Shown: positions 39,045-51,150 of the stretch, in pieces
Position numbering within the stretch: the stretch's first letter is position 1
Layout of the letters: the number at the start of each line of letters is the position of its first letter
DNA from: Chiua virens
Lineage: Eukaryota; Basidiomycota; Agaricomycetes; Boletales; Boletaceae
Length of the DNA stretch: 64,000 nucleotides
Assembly (NCBI GenBank): GCA_019787685.1
Contig: JAHNUO010000005.1
Coordinates: 1,736,001 to 1,800,000, forward strand
Direction: 5' to 3'
Position numbers and translations under genes: made by a program
The notes under the pieces: model-generated
The model's input: only the letters and a program-made list of their open reading frames with translations
Databases searched by the model: none
What the model was told of the DNA's origin: nothing

Positions 39045-42034
39045 ATGTCATCGAGTGAGTTCCTTACTTCAAATACTTGTTCTCTACCTGATGGTCCCGG
39101 ATGCAGCTCGTCGCGTAGCTAAGCCCAAAATCGTACGTGACCGGACCTTCTCAGCGTGTCTACTGACCACTAATATCCACCAACCACACAGAAAGCACCG
39201 CGGAAGGTACGCCGACTTTGAATCATCAAACGAGCGTTCAACATTGAGAAGCTGTAGCACGAGGCAGAAGTATCTCCCGAGGAAACATGGAACAAGCTAT
39301 CGAAGAACATACGCGAGATTCATAACCACAACGCATCCAAGCTCTCCTTTGAAGAGAACTATCGGTATGCGTACAACATGGTGCTCTACAAGAGCGGTTC
39401 CATGCTGTACAAGGGCGTTTGTCAGCTCGTGACAGAGAACGTCGAACGGCTGGCCGAGGAGGAGCTCGTGCCCACCTTTCCCAGTCGCGGGAGCGGCGAC
39501 CCGATGCAACAAAGCCAAGAAGCCGAACTGTTGTTACGTGCGCTGAGGCGCGTATGGGATGACCACACTGGAAACATGTCGAAACTGCGGGACATTCTCA
39601 AGTACATGGTAACGTCGCACCTTGCACCCCGGATGACACGCTCACGTCTCGCAGGATCGCGTCTACACGAAATCGAACGAGGTGCCCGAAATATGGGACG
39701 CGGGTCTGGACCTGTTCTTGAAATGCATCATTCGGCCGCCGATACAGGATCACGTCGTCTCCGCCGTGCTGACCCTGATTCAGATCGAGCGAGATGGCTA
39801 CGTGATCAGTCGTTCGGCTGTCAAGGAGGGCGTGGACGTGCTGCTGCAGCTCATCGTCGATCAGGACGGTAAGACGGTGTACAAACGGGACCTCGAGCCA
39901 GCCATTCTTTCCGCGAGCGAAACGTTTTACAAGGCTGAAGCACAGCGTCTCGTGTCGACGTGCGACGCACCAGAGTATCTCCGGAGAGTCAGTACCTCGC
40001 TTGCCATGTTATGTTCAACATGTTGATGTTGTGTAGGCAGAGGGCCGGTTCGAGTCGGAGACGTCGAGGACGCATCATTACCTCCATTCCCAAACGGGCC
40101 CACCGTTGCTGAAGACGCTGGAAGAGTACCTGTTGACCCAGAACCTGGCCGCGGTCATCAATTTGCCTAACTCGGGAATGGACTCGATGATTGACCTCGA
40201 TAAAGTAGACGATCTGAATCGGCTGTATCGACTCTTTATGCGGGTTGCCACTGGCCCACCGGCCTTGAGGCGATCACTCAAGGATTCCGTCTTGCGCAGA
40301 GGCAAGGACATCAACCAGTCCTCTATCTCCACCGATGTGGGAGAAGATGTGGATGCGGATGACGAGGACACGACAACGACCGGGACAAAGGGAAGGGGAA
40401 AGAGCAAAGCTCGTGCTCAAGCCACACCCCAAACGCTCACGTTGGCATTGAAATGGGTACAAGATGTCTTGGATCTCAAAGACAGGTTTGATCGACTATG
40501 GAAGCAAGCGTTTGAAAGCAATCGAGAGATTGAAGGCGCTTTGAACGAGGTATCTACGCTTGCCAATCCCTGTTCTTGTGCCAATGCAGTTCACAGGCTT
40601 TTGAAGACTTTGTCAATCTTAATGAGAAGGCACCAGAGTTTATTTCTCTGTTTATTGATGAGAATCTCAAAAAGGGCCTCAAGGGTGTACGTTGACGATT
40701 AAACTTGCCGGTCTCTCGCTGTTGACTGCTTTTATTCAGAAAACTGACATCGAGGTCGACTTGGTCCTGGACAAGACGATCACAGTGTTTAGATATATCA
40801 CAGAAAAGGATGCATTCGAACGGTACTATAAGAATCACCTTGCCAAGCGCCTGCTTTTCGGCAGATCCGTTTCCGATGATGCGGAGCATGGCATGTTGGC
40901 GAAGCTCAAGGTCGAATGTGGCTACCAATTCACGCAAAAATTGGAAGGGATGTTCAACGACATAAAGATTTCTTCCGAAACCATGCAGGGTTACCGGCAA
41001 CACCTCCAAAACGTATTAGTAAGTCACGCCCGATTGAAATCGAGGGGAGACTCAACCGTTGTGCAGCCTCCCGACCTGGAAATATCAGTGACAGTGATGA
41101 CCTCGACATTCTGGCCCATGTCGCATTCAGCATCCACTTCTGTGCTTCCGGAGATCTTGACTGATTCTTGCAGGTCCTTTGAACACTACTATCTCTCTCG
41201 TCACTCAGGTCGAAGGTTAACATGGCAACCCTCGCTCGGAAATGCTGATGTCCGCGTGCAGTTCAAAGCCCGGAAACATGATCTGAACGTATCCACGTTT
41301 GCGCTCATCATCCTGTTGCTCTTCGAGGACGTGGAGGAGGATGGCTCCTTGACCTGCGAGGTGCGTGGCATAGCAGACATTGCTGAGGATTCGTAGTCAA
41401 GTCACCAAACACAGGAAATCAAGACGACGACGCTGATACCAGAACAAGAACTACAGCGGCATCTGCAATCGCTTGCCTGTGCCAAGTACAAAATTCTAAA
41501 GAAGCACCCACCAGGCCGAGACGTCAACCCTGAGGACTCGTTCTCTTTCAACAGTTCCTTTACTTGCCCGATGCAACGGATCAAAATCAGCACCGTATCG
41601 GCCAAAGTCGAGAGTACGGAGGAACGGAGGGAGACCCGGGATAGGATTGACGAAGAACGGCAATACCAGATGGAGGTATGGAGTCACGCTAGGCGGGCAC
41701 GATAGGATAGTGACACACTCGCAGGCTTGCATCGTCCGAGTGATGAAGGACCGAAAGCACATGAGCCACAACGACCTCATCAATGAAGTCACCCGGCAGT
41801 TGGCATCCCGATTCCAGCCTAACCCGCAAGACATTAAGAAGAGAATTGAAATGTTGATAGATGTAAGTCTTTGTCATCGAGTGTTTGTAAGATCATGTTG
41901 ACCTGTGGTCTAGCGAGAGTATCTGGAGCGCTGTGACGATCGCAAGTCATATAAATACCTGGTGCGTTGTTGGTTCACTATTCACGGGTCTACCAGAGAG
42001 TTAGCACTCATACTACTCGAATGTCAAGGCATGA
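39045..42034 (+). CDS. cul3: Cullin-3
   Basis: A ubiquitin-ligase scaffold that binds Rbx1 and BTB adaptors. Small 5' exons give [17 protein letters not shown], then [20 protein letters not shown]. The family-defining [19 protein letters not shown] follows. Cullin repeats continue ([40 protein letters not shown]). The cullin-homology core has [22 protein letters not shown], then [20 protein letters not shown]. The C-terminal winged helix carries the neddylation-site region [16 protein letters not shown], with the modified Lys expected in VMKDRK. The end was found by removing the last intron: after KSYKYL the reading becomes Leu-Ala-stop at 42034, the normal cullin ending YLA. N-terminal SFEENYR marks it as CUL3 rather than CUL1 or CUL4. 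Confidence 0.92.
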
Positions 42035-42143
42035 TCCCAGACTCCCCTTCCGTCATAGCTTGCGTGTACTCTTAATCTAGCAGAAACTACCCTGTAATCA
42101 TAGCTCGTCTCACTGTGACAGCAACACAAAGTATCGAAGAAAT

Positions 42144-43266
42144 ATTCATATTTGAAGACTACATATCAACGCTTGACATGACATGTAGGCTCAGAAGACA
42201 AGTCACCGAAGGAACGAGTCCTCCAGCAACGTCCTCCGAGGCTTGTAATGGCCTGGGGTAATTAATTTGGGCTAACTAACGGGATATCCCCGTACACTGG
42301 CGACAACCAACGCCTGGCATTCTGAGGGAAATGGACTTGCAGACGCGAATCTCCGTCCATCTACTCCTCTCTCCAACGTATTTGCTATCGAATTTGTTAC
42401 TAAAATGGCGTGAGCAAGCAATGTTGGCCATGAACCAAAACGACCTAGAACCAAAACGACCTACATATTCTTCACTGACCTACCAAAGGGCCAGATCCGC
42501 ATGCATTTCATCGATCGCCCATTGGACTAATCAATAATTTCAAAGGCAGGAACTGTTTCCACGACCGGTACCGTAGTGGGAACGGAACCACAGCAAACCT
42601 GCACAACACTGGTGCAAGGCCTATAATTCTTCGTCACTGACCCACCAAAGGGTCTAGACTCGATTTCAAACGTAGGAAGTGTTCTCCGCGACCAGTCGGG
42701 GAGAACCACGGCGAGCCTGCACAACACAGGTGCAAGACCCAATCTTCATCACTGACCCACCAAAGGGCCAGATCTGTGCGCATCTAATCGATCCCCCATC
42801 TGGACCAATCGATGGCTTCAAAGCAGGAACTGTCTCCTCGATCGTAATCGCAACAGAACCGCAGCGAGTCTGCACAACACTGGTGCAAGACCCATCAAAC
42901 AACGACGTGGCGGCTTCATAGAGCACGTTAGCCAACAAAGCGTTATCAACGGCGAAGACGACGTACTATACCAACTGCAAACCACGCCGAAGGGGTTTCC
43001 CGAGAAGAGATGAAATGGGTTGGTCTGACATTTATAGTTACTGTTTGCCTTAGGGCTGGTCTTTCCCACACTGTGGCCTGATATGGCAACCAAAAAATCA
43101 AGTATTATCGACTTGTAACGTTTACATCTGGGTGCTACCCGGAGAAAGCGTACTCGAGTTCTGTTGCACGGGGGAATAAGTCACGGATATACCAGGAGAC
43201 GGTATTGGATCTTACTTCGACACATGTCTGCGCTGAATTACATATCGACATTGTATTCTACCGTAG
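42144..43266. repeat. Tandem duplication, unit A
   Basis: Similar over most of its length to unit B (43377-44281) in the same orientation. It begins near GAAGACTACATATCAA and soon contains the shared block CTCCAGCAACGTCCTCCGAG. Unit A is longer because an internal segment of about 110-165 bp is repeated three times (marked by ACTGACC(T/C)ACCAAAGGG at about 42474, 42640 and 42753). Its right end (about 43118-43266) is a decayed copy of the 3' end of the DnaJ gene, without the C-terminal RDEL codons. It has no coding function. Confidence 0.8.
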
Positions 43267-43376
43267 GGTTCAACCTACAGTAAGTTTGTTGGCTTGATCA
43301 AGCTAACCAAGATTCTATCCAATGATAAGCTAGGTTGTCTGAGACAAACTGAATTCTCGCGTGTAGAGCAGTAAAG

Positions 43377-44281
43377 ATTCATGTGAAGACTACATATCAA
43401 TACTTGACATGACATGTAGGCTCAGAAGACGATCACTGAAAGAACGAGTCCTCCAGCAACGTCCTCCGAGGCTTGTAATGACCTGGGGTAATTAATTTGA
43501 GCTAACTAACGGGATATCCCCGTACACCAGTAACAACCTGCGGCTGGCACCGAGGAAAAGCGATTTGCAGACGCGGGTCTCCGCACAGACTGCCTCATCC
43601 ACTCCTCTCTCCAGCGACACTGCTACCGGGGCTGTCATCAAAACGACGTGAGCAAGCGATATTGCATGAACCGAGACGACCTACTCTTCACTGACCACAA
43701 AAGGGCCAGATCCGTAAGCATCTCATCGATCGTCAATATGGCACTATGGCCAATATGCTACCTCGATGGTGAAAAGGCAGGAACTGTCTCACGACCGTTC
43801 ATTCGCACCAGCCATCTCGGCGGGCGAGCGATCGGAACACAACCACAGCCGGTCTGCACACAACACTGGTGCAAGACCCATCAGACAACGACACGGTGGC
43901 TTCAGACGGCTCGTTAGCCAACTCAGCGTCATCGGAGTGAGGACGACGTACCAACTCCTAACCACGCCGAAGGGGTTTCCCAAGAAGAAGTAAAATAGGG
44001 TGGTGTGCATTTATATATCTTTTTTTTTGCCTTAGGGCTGGTCCCTCCCACGGCCTGATATGGCACAAAACCAAAAAATTAAATTAATAGACTATCTACA
44101 GTATCGACTTGTAGAGTTTACAATTCGTCTCTCGTGTGCTCTGCAGATCCGGAGAACGCGTGCTCGAGTTCTGTTGTACGGGGAATGAGCATGGATTTAT
44201 CAGAAGACAATATTGGATCTTACTTCGACGCATGTCTGCGCTGAGCTCCGCAGGGAGAACGACATTGTAGTCTACGAATAG
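43377..44281. repeat. Tandem duplication, unit B
   Basis: The second unit of the duplication in the cul3-DnaJ convergent gap. It has only one copy of the internal segment that unit A has three times (about 43692). Its right end overlaps the last exons of the functional DnaJ gene (stop at 44118), so unit B is the source or resident copy and unit A the extra one. Confidence 0.8.
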
Positions 44282-45761
44282 GTCGCCATGCCCCGATTGT
44301 TCGAACACGGGCATTCCTTCCCCCTCAAATCGTTGCACATGACCTACGAGATATGTCAGCGTATGTACGAAAATGTGATTCAGGGACTCACCGGGTTGTG
44401 TAACGCCGCTACGGTCTATTTCTATTATATGCCCATCAAGGTGAGTGACATTGCGCTGGAAACCGAGCAAGGCCTGTGGGACACGAGTGAGAATGTGCTG
44501 CATAATTTAACCGTCGGGACATGTCACGTACCTCTTGGATACCAATCGTTTCTCGCCAGTAGAGCGTACTTTCCTTTCTCCGCCAACCTCCCTCCTCTTT
44601 CTTGCTGCGCACACGCAAGATAACATCACCGGGCTCCCAGTCCGGACTCTCGTCTCCCTCGCCATCGAATACCACATCGTGTCCCTCGGGCATGCCGGGC
44701 TCGATGTCCAATGTATAGTACTGCACGTGTTCAACAACTTTCTCGCCTTTACAGTGTGGACACTTTTTCTTGATCACAGTCCCACGTCCACCGCACTCGT
44801 TGCACGTAGTTTGGTGTTGTGCAAACATGCCGGGGAATATTTGTTGCTGAAGGATCTTGACACCGGTTCCTCCACATCCGCCGCAAGCGTGAACATCGCC
44901 ATCCGACGCGGCACCAGAACCTCTGCAATGATCGCAGAGAATATGTTTCTTCAATGAAAACTACCGAGACACGTCAGCACTTTCATGGTGAATAAGCAAA
45001 CGAAAGATGTACATCAATATTGGCTCCCTGGTACCTGGGGAACGTAAGATTCTAGTAGGAACGTGATCACAGATGGAGGCACGTACATATCACTAAGAGG
45101 GACCTCGAATTCCATCATGGCGGTCGGTCCTCGACGCGTCTGCTGTTGTTGTTGGACTAAAGTGCAAGAGGTGAGGCGAATCTGTAACAAACGTCGGCGG
45201 ACTCACATCCACCACCGAAGAAGTTGGAGAACATGTCGAAAGGATTGGCATGCTGCTGTTGTCCGCCTTCATGTGCGCGCAGGCCTTCCTACGTATCGAC
45301 TGTCTGTGAATACAGGTCGGAGGAAGCCAACAGATATCCCACCTCGCCATGTCGATCATAAATTTGCCGTTTCTGTACAATAAAAAATGGAGTTATACGT
45401 GTGCTCGATACATGCTTTGACTCACAGTCGAGTCCGAAAGCACTTCATAAGCTAGTATCATTGTCAGTCCTGCCTGTACTCATACCACAAGAATAGACGC
45501 TACCGTGTGCTACTTCGACGAATTTTTCTTCTGCGCCAGGATCCTTGTTTTTGTCAGGGTGATATTTACGACTGAGGCGCTTGTAGGCCTTTCTTATGTC
45601 TTGCTCCGAGGCATGTCTAGACACTGGCGGGATATGTCAGTCAAAGAATAGCTGGTGCGCGACTTGGACTGACAATCTAATGTTTTATAGAGATCTGCTG
45701 CGCTGACAAGGACCGACAGGACCAGCAAAAGGACAACCACCAGGGCAGACGACGCTGGCAT
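44118..45761 (-). CDS. SCJ1: ER-luminal DnaJ chaperone (Scj1/ERdj3-like) with RDEL
   Basis: An Hsp40 co-chaperone of the ER Hsp70 BiP. Signal peptide at the N-terminus ([20 protein letters not shown]). The J domain follows in split exons, [20 protein letters not shown] with the HPD motif. Next come a Gly-rich region ([13 protein letters not shown]) and [16 protein letters not shown]. Four zinc-binding repeats are [24 protein letters not shown] and CPHCKGEK. The substrate-binding part has [37 protein letters not shown] and [16 protein letters not shown]. Splicing the last intron gives the end [17 protein letters not shown], so the protein carries an HDEL-type retention signal. The type III/I J-protein layout plus signal peptide and RDEL makes ER location firm. 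Head-to-head with the next gene, 127 bp between starts. Confidence 0.93.
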
Positions 45762-45888
45762 CGAAGAGGTTAGGAATGAGAGATCAGTGCAGTGTCATTA
45801 AAGACACGTATGTCGCGCTGACACGTGACCACTACTAGTAAGTCTACACTAACTTGAAAAGTACTACTGATATTCATCCACTAGGCAA

Positions 45889-47569
45889 TGTCGGTTCGAC
45901 CGTACCTTTCTTGGAGAGCTTTCACGTCGACCAGGCGTAGAAACTATTCGGACGCTGCTTCAGCGCTTCCAAACTACCACTCCAAAGTCAGAGGTGGTCC
46001 ATTCCAACCCATCTCATTGTCATGAATTTGACCATCGTCTTTTTAGCCATTCCTTTTGCCTTCTCTCCGGAAGATGCCATCTCTCATATCGGTGTCGCTG
46101 CCTCAATAGCAGGCTACGTCGGAAATTCGAGCAGGGGGCAGCCGAACGTGTCTTTTGGCACGTTCATCGCCTCAATTCTCGCCAAGTACTTGCCCATGAG
46201 CGGCTTCAAGCCTTTACAGCCGACACGCATCCAGCCATTATACTTCCCGACTTGGTTCGTACGTGCTGAGCTCGAGGCCACTGCCTGGCTGTCGTCAGAG
46301 TCTGATACAGAGAAACCCCAGGTGTGTCACACGACTCGGTTGCAAATCCGACCTTACAATGTTACATTTTAGCAGAGCGAAACAGCCACAGTGCAATTCG
46401 AGGATTTGTAGGTGCATTCGGACAGTATCTATACCGTTGCTCATCCGCGTGTGACAGGTACCTTCCAGGTATGCTCGTCTGCATCGTTCGCGAGGCATGT
46501 GTTCTAAAAACATTGGATATAGGATTCGGCATGGATTTCGGACGCATCTTGGTGCGCGATCCACCCACAGATATCGAGCTCGCCAAACCCCTCTCCCCCG
46601 ATCTGGCACATCAATGGGGACTCGACGTCATGTGTCTCCCCTACAATATCCTACCGTTCGACATTCTAGACCAAACACGCACGCTCTCCTACTCGGACGC
46701 CGTCATCAGCGACAACATCCGTTTCAATCCACAATCCGTCAAGATGAAACTCGTACGCCACCATAGTCACACATTGACACCCCATTCTTAGATTTGGACA
46801 GGCCGCCGCCTTTCCCGTTCTCATGCCCGTGTACCTCGCACAGTATGTCTCACGAGAGCCTTGGCCGCCTGTGACGATCATACTTGCGGCTCACAGCGAA
46901 CCTGTACGTCTTCTCCGAAGGTGCTGTACAAGTCGTGCTCAAGATCGTTGTCATACAGGGTGTCCACTATATTCACATCCCTCATCCAGATGTGAAGGAC
47001 AGCGTCCGACTACCGTTCGAAGAGCTCGTGGCTGGGCAGGACGACTACATTGAGGTCGGGATCACTCCGGATAATGGCGATATCCGCGCCGTGGTGGTGA
47101 ATCCAATGGGTGACAATCTTCTCTCCGATGAGCTCTCATCGTGGCTCAACGACAAACTTCCATCGACGAGACACACCTGTTTCTCTAGTGAGAAATCACC
47201 CGGTCAACATGGAGGATCCGAGGATTCCGCGAGTGGACGCGGGAAGAAGCGGACCCTGTTCACAATTGGTTACATATGGGCCGGGCTCATTCCTTTTTCA
47301 AGTCGATCCTTAAAGTGAGGCGTTCATTCAGCATCTGTCTTCCCATGCTAAGCAAAAAATCCAGAATATGAACCTAGATGAGAGTCAGATAACCTCACTA
47401 AAGCCAGGGGCCAAAGGAGAGGCGAAATTTATGGTCGATCTATTTGAAGCATTCCTCAACGCTGACCCAGAGAAGCCAGGAAAAGTGGCAAGAAACGCGT
47501 GCCGCACTGACCCCTGAATGGTGGCGAAAGTGGGAGGAAAGTCAGAAACCACGACGGTCCATGCGATAG
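45889..47569 (+). CDS. Conserved fungal protein with mitochondrial-type presequence
   Basis: I recognise this only tentatively as the fungal family that includes yeast YPL107W, a mitochondrial protein of unknown function. The N-terminus MSVRPYLSWRAFTSTRRR is basic with few acidic residues, typical of a mitochondrial presequence. Intron removal then gives IPFAFSPEDAISHIGVAAS, RIQPLYFPTWFVRAELEATA, VQFEDLYLPGFGMDFGRIL, LPYNILPFDILDQT and AAAFPVLMPVYLAQY, then a C-terminal Asp/Glu-rich half. The middle uses an 11-nt micro-exon (46459-46469). The exact 3' end is uncertain: the last exon may stop near 47517 or continue by another splice to 47569. No catalytic motif is evident. Confidence 0.6.
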
Positions 47570-47669
47570 TCGTGCGGTGCTCCACCAGCGACTCTTGATG
47601 AATCACTGCATGTCATCCACACGTTGAATAAATAACGACATTCATTCCTGAATTATTATAGAAATCTAG

Positions 47670-48674
47670 TTAATCGACTTTTCGTGCCCATTTCCTGCCC
47701 GAAGGTGAAGCGGTGGCATGTCGAGGGGGCGTGGCTGGGATCTGAGGAGGGATGACCACATCAACCTTTTGGTGCCTTGCCCAATCCTCCTTCTCATGTA
47801 CGACGCCAATGGGAGTCTTTACGTATGCATCCTTGTCATCTTTACCCCAGTACATCCACATCTGCACGCCAACGACGATGTTTAGAATCAGGGCAAGGGC
47901 AAATCCCGCAGTCACGATGACATCGCCGACCTCGGTAGCTGTGGTGAAGAGACGCGCGAGGCACCCTGCAATTTGGGCGACCACGGCAAACGTAGAGAGC
48001 TGGCCTGTCGACCGAGAACGTGCGTTTTGCATAATTTGAGGGAGTTTTGAGAACAAGGAAAGGGGGAGGGTGGCGAGTTGGAGGAACGCGAGGCTTTCCT
48101 TGGGCACGGCGTAGAGAACGACAGCAGAAGCGATGGTGCCTACCACCGTTACGGCGAGTCGACCCGCAGTATTTTGTGCCTTGCGTAGGGGTGTCGAGGG
48201 GAAGTAGACGATTAAAAACGTAATGAGGGTATTTTGTAGGGTGAGGAAGAAGTTCTCTCCATAGGTGGAGAAGGGGAAGTCGTTCTTGTAGGAGTACACC
48301 GTGGTGATGGCGTACGCGAGGGTCTCGAGGACGTATGCAGGGAGGGAAAGGCCGCGGGCAGACTGCGCGGACAAGACTTGACAGGGTGAATGTCAGGCGA
48401 GGCAGACAAGCGACCGAGGGCTTACTGAGCATGAGCTGTGGTACCTTCATGATGGAACCCCCGACGACGATACCAAGGCCGAGACCCTTGGAGAGTGCGT
48501 ACTTGAGACAGTCTACATCACCGAGGTTGAGGTCCTTGACGAGCGAAGTGTAGCATTTCTGAAAAACGGTGTTCAGTCGCGGTAAAAACGTGATGACAAG
48601 ACAACTACCTCGCCGACGATGGCCGTGCCGAGGTCTGCGATGAACCAGGGAAGGTTTCTCGTTATTGTGGTCAT
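47670..48674 (-). CDS. MPDU1: MPDU1-like PQ-loop membrane protein
   Basis: The homologue of mannose-P-dolichol utilisation defect 1, needed in animals for use of dolichol-linked mannose and glucose in the ER. Three exons. Exon 1 is MTTITRNLPWFIADLGTAI. Exon 2 contains LGLGIVVGGSIMKVPQLML with the first PQ loop. Exon 3 holds the remaining helices (ARGLSLPAYVLETLAYAIT, VTVVGTIASAVVLYAV) and the second PQ loop KLPQIMQN. About seven hydrophobic segments can be counted. The C-terminus is polar and basic (RKWARKVD). About 300 aa. Divergent from eIF3e with 74 bp between start codons. MPDU1 is preferred over cystinosin or SWEET proteins because of the KVPQ block and overall order. Confidence 0.87.
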
Positions 48675-48748
48675 GGTGGTGCAAATGTAGAGTACTGGGT
48701 GTGGCTGTACATCCACGATTGCACTGATCTACCACTAAAAAAAACGAA

Positions 48749-50330
48749 ATGGCCGAGTACGATCTCTCAAAGACCATCATTTCATACTTGGATCGCCATC
48801 TGGCATTCCCTTTGCTCGCCCATCTCGTAGAGACTTCGCTGTTCCCAGTCGAACAGGTCCAGGCAGCGCAGTATGAACTCGCAAAGGGCACCAACATGAT
48901 CGATTACGCCGTCAGCTTGTTCGAGCAGCTGCACCCCGATGAAGAGGTCCCTCCAGGTGAGTCTATTCTCTGACCAGCGTTTGATATACATCTCAGCATT
49001 TCCAGAATTCTTTGGAAAACGAGAAAAAGCCGTGTCGACAAACGAGCGGCTGCAACAAGAGGCTCAGGCTGTCTTGGACGTGATCGAGAACCCAGACGTC
49101 GCACAAGCACTTCGTCAGGATAAAAATCAAAACTTGCAATACTTGAAAGACAACTACAACGTAGGCTCGCTCGATATCTCCTCTTCTACATGCTCAGTTC
49201 TCTATTGCAGCTCACGTTGGAGCAAATCACCGCGCTATACAACTTTGGCCAATTCCAGTACACGTACGGAAACTATAGCGGCGCGGCAGACTACTTGTAT
49301 CATTTCCGTGTTCTCTCCACCGATACCGAACTCAATACCTCTGCACACTGGGGAAAACTCGCCTCAGATATCCTCACCGGAAAATGGGAGACCGCGCTTG
49401 AAGAGCTCAACACGCTCCGAGACGTCGTCGACTCGCGTTCACCTTCATCCCTGCTAACGAGTCCCACCGAGTCTGCCGCGCTCGCACAGTTGCATTCACG
49501 GACATGGCTCGTACACTGGTCACTCTTTGTCTACTTCAATCACCCCCAAGGCCGGACGCTTCTCCTCGAGACGTTCCTCTCCCCTACTTACCTCAACACC
49601 ATCCAAACGTCTTGTCCTTGGATATTGCGGTACATCGCTACCGCCGCGATTCTTTCTCGGAAATCTGCGACCGGGAACACGACTGCGTCCTCGCGTGTAC
49701 GGCATTCTATCCGGGAGATTGTCAAGGTCATCCAAACGGAAGAATACCAGTATCAAGATCCCATCACCTCCTTCCTCAAGGAGCTCTACATCGAATTTGA
49801 TTTTGAAGCTGCTCAGCGAGAACTGGGCATTGCAGAGCGTGTCGTTGGGGACGACTTTTTCCTTGGTGAATTTAGAGAAGAATTTTTGGACAATGCACGA
49901 TACTTGATCAGCGAGGCATACTGCCGCATCCATCAGCGGATTGATATCGGGTAGGTCGGACTATGCGTTTGGGGCAGTCGGTGCATCTCAAAGCCTTTTT
50001 TGATAGGGATCTATCCGAGAGACTGAATCTCACCAAGGACGAAGGCGAAAAGTGGATTGTGAATCTCATTCGCGAGACTCGGATGGGCGCCGACGCCAAA
50101 ATTGACCTAGAAAAGGTGAGTGGATGCATCCTAGTTTGTGTGCATCTTACGCATGCGATATCAAGAATGTGATCGAAATCCATCGTTCGCCACTACCGGT
50201 ATACCAATCGGTCATTGAAAAGACCCGTGGACTGGCTTTCCGAACGCAAGCATTGGGAGCGGGGATGTTGCAGCCTCACCAGATTGCACAACAAAATCAA
50301 TCACAGCCAGTGGAGGCGGCACGATCGTAA
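48749..50330 (+). CDS. INT6: Translation initiation factor eIF3 subunit e
   Basis: A subunit of the eIF3 complex that helps recruit mRNA to the 40S ribosome. Exon 1 starts [20 protein letters not shown], typical of the eIF3e N-terminal domain. Next are [20 protein letters not shown] and [19 protein letters not shown]. After further introns, [20 protein letters not shown] leads into the large helical part ([31 protein letters not shown]). The PCI domain ends with [40 protein letters not shown] and [19 protein letters not shown]. It stops at 50330 after a Gln-rich end. Five to six exons, all readable in frame. Confidence 0.94.
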
Positions 50331-50501
50331 TTAGAGATTGATACATTGACCGAACGATGTAAGTTGGTGTAAAATGCATTCACGCAAATAGGAACGATGT
50401 TAGGCTCGTTCGTAAGGATACCAGCTCTATAACTGTGATCATTTCCAACACCTATCAATTGTATCAATCTAAGAAGGCCGACAATGGATTTCCAGGTCAA
50501 C

Positions 50502-51062
50502 TCACAGGATATCGTATCCACGCGTGATGATATGTTCAACGCCACCATAGGCTACATGACATCCTCCCTAGGATAGGGAATCGTTGGTGGCGAACCAGCG
50601 TACAGAAGAAATACTCACAAGGTGTTCACCGGTCTTCCCTGGGACTCTCGTATCGCGTACGGTCGCAATCGCATGGTAGAGATAAGCACCATTCTCCTCA
50701 TGCCCTGCCTGCACTGGCCGACGATGCGCAGGGACGCGGCCGAGGCTGGTAGGCACCCACACCATCGTGTCGGGATCGAACGGGAGGAGGTCAAACCGGC
50801 CATGATGCTCTACCTCGGAACCGCCATAAGGGACACGGCAGTGGGGGACGAGACATGGCCCGATCTTGCATGGGTGTACAGAGTTGTCGAAGATGGCGGA
50901 ACCGAGGAAGATAGGGGAAGTGTTATCGCTGTCTTGACAAACGGGGCCTTTGCTATCCACCAGGCCTGGAAATGTATCGCCGCCTTTGAGGGGGATGCGG
51001 TAGCCAGAAGGGGGTGGTCGAGGTGTAGAGTAGGGAGGAGGAGCGTCGTCGTCGAACTTCAT
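50502..51062 (-). CDS. DM9-repeat (DUF3421) protein
   Basis: A small cytosolic-type protein of 169 aa in two exons (50619-51062 and 50502-50567) with an intron at 50568-50618. Start MKFDDDAPPPYSTP, a short Pro-rich lead. Two DM9-like units follow. The first has GSAIFDNSVHPCKIGPCLVP and RVPYGGSEVEHHGRFDLLPF. The second has MVWVPTSLGRVPAHRRPVQ and ENGAYLYHAIATV with RVPGKTGEHL. Splicing into the last exon restores VAYGGVEH before the stop, which completes the second unit. DM9 proteins are known as mannose-binding or host-response proteins in some animals; function in fungi is not established. Divergent from the DUF6697-like gene, 88 bp apart. Confidence 0.78.
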
Positions 51063-51150
51063 TGTCAACGAGTTGGACAGCCACCGAGTCACTCGCTTAA
51101 CATTAATACGTATGAACGTCGCTCTCAATCTCAATTCAAACGGTAGCGAC

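Noticed and set aside
50622..51146. 174-codon open frame on the plus strand
   Set aside because: It is antisense to the DM9 gene, whose repeats and terminal exon fit a known family; this frame has no motif.
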